Positions 60,951 to 64,000 of a stretch of 64,000 nucleotides of DNA are shown here, piece by piece. The translations under genes and the position numbers were made by a program. The notes beneath the pieces were generated by a model. That model was not told the DNA's origin. It made no database searches and saw nothing but the letters and a program-made list of their open reading frames with translations. The stretch spans positions 2,418,001-2,482,000 of the forward strand of contig NZ_AP023180.1 in assembly GCF_013426915.1 (NCBI RefSeq), given 5' to 3'. This DNA comes from Paraburkholderia sp. PGU19 (lineage in GTDB: Bacteria; Pseudomonadota; Gammaproteobacteria; Burkholderiales; Burkholderiaceae). Position 1 is the stretch's first letter, and the number at the start of each line of letters is the position of its first letter.

Positions 60951-61804
60951 TGAGTTTGCCCGCAGAAGAACACGTGATTACAACCCACCCGATGGAACCC
61001 GCTGCCGGCCTCGCGCCGGCTTCTGCCGTTTCTGGGGCCGCTGCTTCGAGCGGCGTACCCGATGCGGATCGCGCTGTCGCAAGCCGCGTCCGCACGTTCG
61101 ATAATGCGCAACTGCGCAAGGACTTCGATGACCAGAGCGCGTTTCTGTACCTCGAAGATTTCCTCGCGCCCGAAGTCACGGCGCAACTGATCGCCGCGGC
61201 GCGCGGGCTGCTGCCCGAAGTGAACCGCAACTATCTGCCGGGTCACAAGCAGGGCGGCAGCGTCAGCCGCCATACGATCGACCGCCTCGCGCCGTTCATC
61301 GCGCAGCTGTACCGCTCGAAAGAGCTGATCGGCTTCCTCGAGCATCTGACGGGTGACAAGCTGCTGCTGTCGCCGGCTGACGATCCGCACGCGTACGCGC
61401 TCTACTACTACACGAAACCGGGCGATCATATCGGCTGGCACTACGACACGTCTTACTACGACGGCCGCCGCTATACGCTGCTGCTCGGCGTGATCGACGA
61501 ATCGTCGTGCCGTCTCGACTACGAGTTGCACACGCGCAATCCCGACAAGGCCGATCTGCCGGGCTCGGTGCAGATTCCGCCGGGCGGTCTCGTGTTCTTC
61601 GACGGCGACAAGCTGCGCCACCGCATCACGCCTGCGCTCGAAAACGAAATGCGCGTCTCGCTGACGTTCGAGTACGTCACCGATCCGAACATGCGCCCGT
61701 GGCGCCGCGTGATTTCGAATCTGAAGGATGCGATCGCGTACTTCGGCTTCCGTCAGGTGTTCAGCCAGTTCGCGCGCCGTAACGCCAAAGGAGAACGCGC
61801 GTGA
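60950..61804 (+). CDS. 2-oxoglutarate/Fe(II)-dependent oxygenase
   Basis: This 284-residue protein has the double-stranded beta-helix iron site: HYDTSYYDGRRYTLLLGVID provides His and Asp, and KLRHRITPALENEMRVSLTF provides the distal His with a nearby Arg for 2-oxoglutarate. The first 45 residues are Ala-rich and probably disordered. Enzymes of this class hydroxylate lipids, amino acids or other small molecules. It starts at the stop of the CDP-alcohol transferase gene and overlaps the next gene by 4 bases, so it belongs to the operon. Confidence 0.88.
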   Translation: MSLPAEEHVITTHPMEPAAGLAPASAVSGAAASSGVPDADRAVASRVRTFDNAQLRKDFDDQSAFLYLEDFLAPEVTAQLIAAARGLLPEVNRNYLPGHKQGGSVSRHTIDRLAPFIAQLYRSKELIGFLEHLTGDKLLLSPADDPHAYALYYYTKPGDHIGWHYDTSYYDGRRYTLLLGVIDESSCRLDYELHTRNPDKADLPGSVQIPPGGLVFFDGDKLRHRITPALENEMRVSLTFEYVTDPNMRPWRRVISNLKDAIAYFGFRQVFSQFARRNAKGERA

Positions 61805-62805
61805 CGCGTGCTGCCGTGATCCTGCTGACGATCGGCGGTGGGCTGTTCGTCGCGTTGCTCGCATGGCAGGGCTTCGGCTCGGTCGTCTCGACGCTGATGG
61901 CGGCCGGCTGGGGTCTTGCCGTCGTCGCAGCGTTCCATTTGCTGCCGCTCGTGCTCGATGCGGGCGCAATCTCCGTGATGTTCGACAGGCGCCGAAAGGA
62001 AGTCACCGAACTCGACGCGGTGTTCGCGCGCTGGATCGGCGAATCGGTGAACAGCTTGTTGCCGGCTGGCCAGATCGGCGGGCCTGTGATGATGGTGCGC
62101 CAGTTGTCGCAACGCGGGCTGCGCATGCGCGACGCCGCGGCGGCGATCACCGTCAGCACCACGTTGCAGGCGCTTGCGCAAATCGTGTTCGCGATGCTCG
62201 GCCTGCTGCTGTTCGGCGCGTCGGCTGCGCATGGCGCGATGCAGGACTTGCAGACGGCGGCGCTGATCGCGACGGGCGTGCTGGCGGCGATGATCGTCGG
62301 CTTCTATATGGCGCAGCGGCGCGGCCTGTTCGGCAAGGCGTTGCGCGTCGTGTCGAAGGTATTCGGCAAGCGCGACTGGTCGGCGCTCACCACGCGGGCG
62401 GATGCCGTCGATGTCGCCGTGCGCGAGCTATACGACCAGCGCGGCAAGGTTGCGGCGAGCTTCGCACTGAGCCTTGCGGGCTGGATCATCGGTACGGTGG
62501 AAGTGTGGCTGGCGCTGCGCTTCCTCGGCCATCCCGTTGGCTGGGTGGATGCATTGCTGCTCGAAAGTCTCGGCCAGGCGATACGCGGCGCGGCTTTCGC
62601 GATTCCCGGCTCGCTTGGCATCCAGGAAGGCGGCTATCTGCTGCTCGCGCCGCTGGTCGGACTGCCGCCCGAGGCGGCGTTGGCGTTGTCGCTGGTGAAG
62701 CGCGCGCGCGAGTTGCTGCTGGGTCTGCCGGGCCTGCTTTATCTGCACTTCAGCGAACGTAGCTGGCAGCGGCGGCGCGATTCGCGTCTGCCTGCTGTCG
62801 ATTGA
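61801..62805 (+). CDS. LPG-synthase/HpnL-like membrane protein (possible lipid flippase)
   Basis: This 334-residue protein has about eight membrane helices and the pattern GESVNSLLPAGQIGGPVMMV, and later AIPGSLGIQEGGYLLLAPLV, as in the HpnL/YbhN-like family of lysylphosphatidylglycerol-synthase-type flippases. Its GTG start overlaps the previous stop (GTGA), with AAGGAGA upstream. It lacks a soluble aminoacyl-transfer domain. It might move the operon's lipid product across the membrane. Confidence 0.85.
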   Translation: MTRAAVILLTIGGGLFVALLAWQGFGSVVSTLMAAGWGLAVVAAFHLLPLVLDAGAISVMFDRRRKEVTELDAVFARWIGESVNSLLPAGQIGGPVMMVRQLSQRGLRMRDAAAAITVSTTLQALAQIVFAMLGLLLFGASAAHGAMQDLQTAALIATGVLAAMIVGFYMAQRRGLFGKALRVVSKVFGKRDWSALTTRADAVDVAVRELYDQRGKVAASFALSLAGWIIGTVEVWLALRFLGHPVGWVDALLLESLGQAIRGAAFAIPGSLGIQEGGYLLLAPLVGLPPEAALALSLVKRARELLLGLPGLLYLHFSERSWQRRRDSRLPAVD

Positions 62806-62826
62806 TTTTTTTAGAAAGGACCGCGA

Positions 62827-63591
62827 ATGCGCGCCATCATTCTTGCTGCAGGTCTTGGCCTGCGTCTCCAGCAACCTGTCGGAGAACAGTTTCCCAAATG
62901 CCTGCTGCGTTTCGACGGCGTGACCTTGCTCGAGCGTCATTTACAAATGCTCGATGCGGCGGGCGTCGATGACGTCGTGCTCGCGCTGGGCTTTCAGCCG
63001 GAGCTGGTCGAAGCCGAACTGGAGCGGATCGAGTGGCCGCACAAGGTCGAGATCAGGCTGAATCCGCGTTTCGATCTTGGCAGTGTGCTGACGGTGCATA
63101 CCGTTGCGGATGCGATGACGAGCGGCGGCGACGTGCTGCTGATGGATGCTGATGTGCTGTATGACGAGCGCATTTTGAGCGCCCTCGTTGCGGGCGAGCA
63201 TGCTAATCGCCTGTTGATCGATCGCGATTTTGAGGTTGGCGATGAGCCCGTCAAGTTGTGTCTGAAGGATGGTGTGCCTGTTGAACTGCGCAAGCAGCTG
63301 GCTGTTGGGCTTGAGTACGACACGATTGGTGAATCGGTTGGGTTCTTCCGTCTGCGTGAAGAGACGGCAAAGCGATTTGCCGAGATCGTGGCGGGGTATG
63401 TCGATAGCGGGCGCGCGAATATGCCTCATGAAGAGGCGGTGCGGGATTTGCTGCTTGAGCGGAGTCATGTGTTTGACACTGCCGATGTTACGGGCGCGCC
63501 GTGGATTGAGATCGATTTTCCGAATGATGTTAAGCGGGCGGCTGCCGAGATTCTTCCTATGCTGCAGCCGATGGTGGGGGCTGCGCGGTAA
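62827..63591 (+). CDS. nucleotidyltransferase (sugar or phosphoalcohol cytidylyltransferase-like)
   Basis: This 254-residue protein starts RAIILAAGLGLRLQQPVGEQ and has the LLRFDGVTLLERHLQML and LLMDADVLYDERIL segments of NTP-transferase enzymes, with the Asp-Ala-Asp metal site. The nearest functional types are phosphocholine, inositol-phosphate or phosphonate cytidylyltransferases. Activation of a phosphoalcohol as a CDP derivative would supply the CDP-alcohol transferase in the same operon. The start has AAAGGA upstream. The repeat copy C follows. Confidence 0.88.
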   Translation: MRAIILAAGLGLRLQQPVGEQFPKCLLRFDGVTLLERHLQMLDAAGVDDVVLALGFQPELVEAELERIEWPHKVEIRLNPRFDLGSVLTVHTVADAMTSGGDVLLMDADVLYDERILSALVAGEHANRLLIDRDFEVGDEPVKLCLKDGVPVELRKQLAVGLEYDTIGESVGFFRLREETAKRFAEIVAGYVDSGRANMPHEEAVRDLLLERSHVFDTADVTGAPWIEIDFPNDVKRAAAEILPMLQPMVGAAR

Positions 63592-63599
63592 GGGTTCGG

Positions 63600-64000
63600 G
63601 TTTTGGGTTTTTGGGTGTCTGCGACGCTGGGTGGTTTGCTTGTGGTTTGCGCTGGCATCCGCGAGTTGTTATCTAGCTTCATGCGTCGCCCCTGTGCGGG
63701 GCGGCACCTACTTTTCTTTGCCGCCGCAAAGAAAAGTAGGCAAAAGAAAGCGGCTAACACCGCCAATTTTTGTGTTTGCCTGAGGGCCCCCATCGGGTCT
63801 TACGCTTCACACGGCAGCGCACTCGTTCGCGCGTGTTGCCAACGCTTCGAATAAGCGCCTCACCCACTTCCAACACCCGCACAAAGGCTAGCGGCAGCGA
63901 ATGGTTTCTGCCGCCCAGGTGGCAAACTGTGTGTAGGTTGTCGCGTCGTATAGGTTGGCGCTCTTACAGGGTGGAACGCGTGCGCTATCGGTCCGAAGTG
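63600..64000 (+). repeat. hairpin-rich repeat element, copy C (runs off the window)
   Basis: Copy C is in the same orientation as copy A and has the same stem CCTACTTTTCTTTGC/GCAAAGAAAAGTAGG near 63708-63741, the same GC-rich stem before it, and the same tail with CCGCCCAGGTGGCAAACTG near 63912. It continues past the right edge. It lies just after the last gene of the lipid-like operon and does not disrupt it. Confidence 0.85.

Overview
The window looks like a GC-rich chromosomal segment of a Burkholderiales bacterium, most likely Paraburkholderia/Caballeronia/Burkholderia. The grounds are two OpcP-type trimeric porins, a phasin, a DUF4148 protein, pcaQ/pcaHG, many LysR regulators, long antisense open frames from third-position GC bias, and a hairpin-rich intergenic repeat of a kind I associate with this group. 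I see no rRNA, tRNA, phage, transposase, CRISPR array or plasmid replication gene.

Layout. 1-3.9 kb: end of an unknown gene, a small H-NS-tail-like protein, a BaeSR-like two-component system, and an orphan response regulator whose receiver has lost its phosphorylation residues. 4-13.7 kb: an envelope block with a stand-alone BamA-type protein, a small unknown protein, an LptD-type protein, and four glycosyltransferase or glycosyltransferase-like genes. 13.8-22.2 kb: single metabolic and regulatory genes (MFS exporter, hydrolase, ketopantoate reductase, VOC protein, GST with divergent TetR, DUF4148, phasin, LysR). 22.2-28 kb: a LacI-associated catabolic cluster with an SDR and a four-gene operon (membrane di-iron oxygenase, MocE-type Rieske ferredoxin, ferredoxin reductase, TIM-barrel isomerase) whose content matches rhizopine mocDEF/C genes. 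28.2-38.8 kb: porin, DoxX and pirin with divergent LysR, a DUF3311/SSS transporter pair, a class A penicillin-binding protein, and a PhoD-like phosphatase with an unknown partner.

38.9-47.8 kb: a DUF72 gene broken by an amber codon, a small conserved protein, an acyl-CoA synthetase, a second H-NS-tail-like protein, a class II aldolase, protocatechuate dioxygenase pcaHG with divergent pcaQ, and 4-hydroxyphenylpyruvate dioxygenase. 47.87-48.6 kb: a large inverted pair of a repeat that recurs at 63.6-64 kb. 48.6-54 kb: an XRE-cupin regulator divergent from an ALDH7-type dehydrogenase, then an FAD amine oxidase and an AGCS transporter, which together suggest amino acid or amine catabolism. 54-58.9 kb: small envelope genes, a second porin, an orphan terminator that may end a small RNA, and a HIT protein. 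59.07-59.55 kb: four spaced repeats rich in DnaA-box-like 9-mers. 60.3-63.6 kb: a tight operon of CDP-alcohol phosphatidyltransferase, 2OG-Fe(II) oxygenase, LPG-synthase/HpnL-like membrane protein and nucleotidyltransferase, which reads as a possible uncharacterised lipid head-group pathway.

The best candidates for undescribed biology are the 60.3-63.6 kb lipid-like operon, the DnaA-box-like array at 59.07-59.55 kb, and the second-copy outer-membrane assembly block at 3-13.7 kb.
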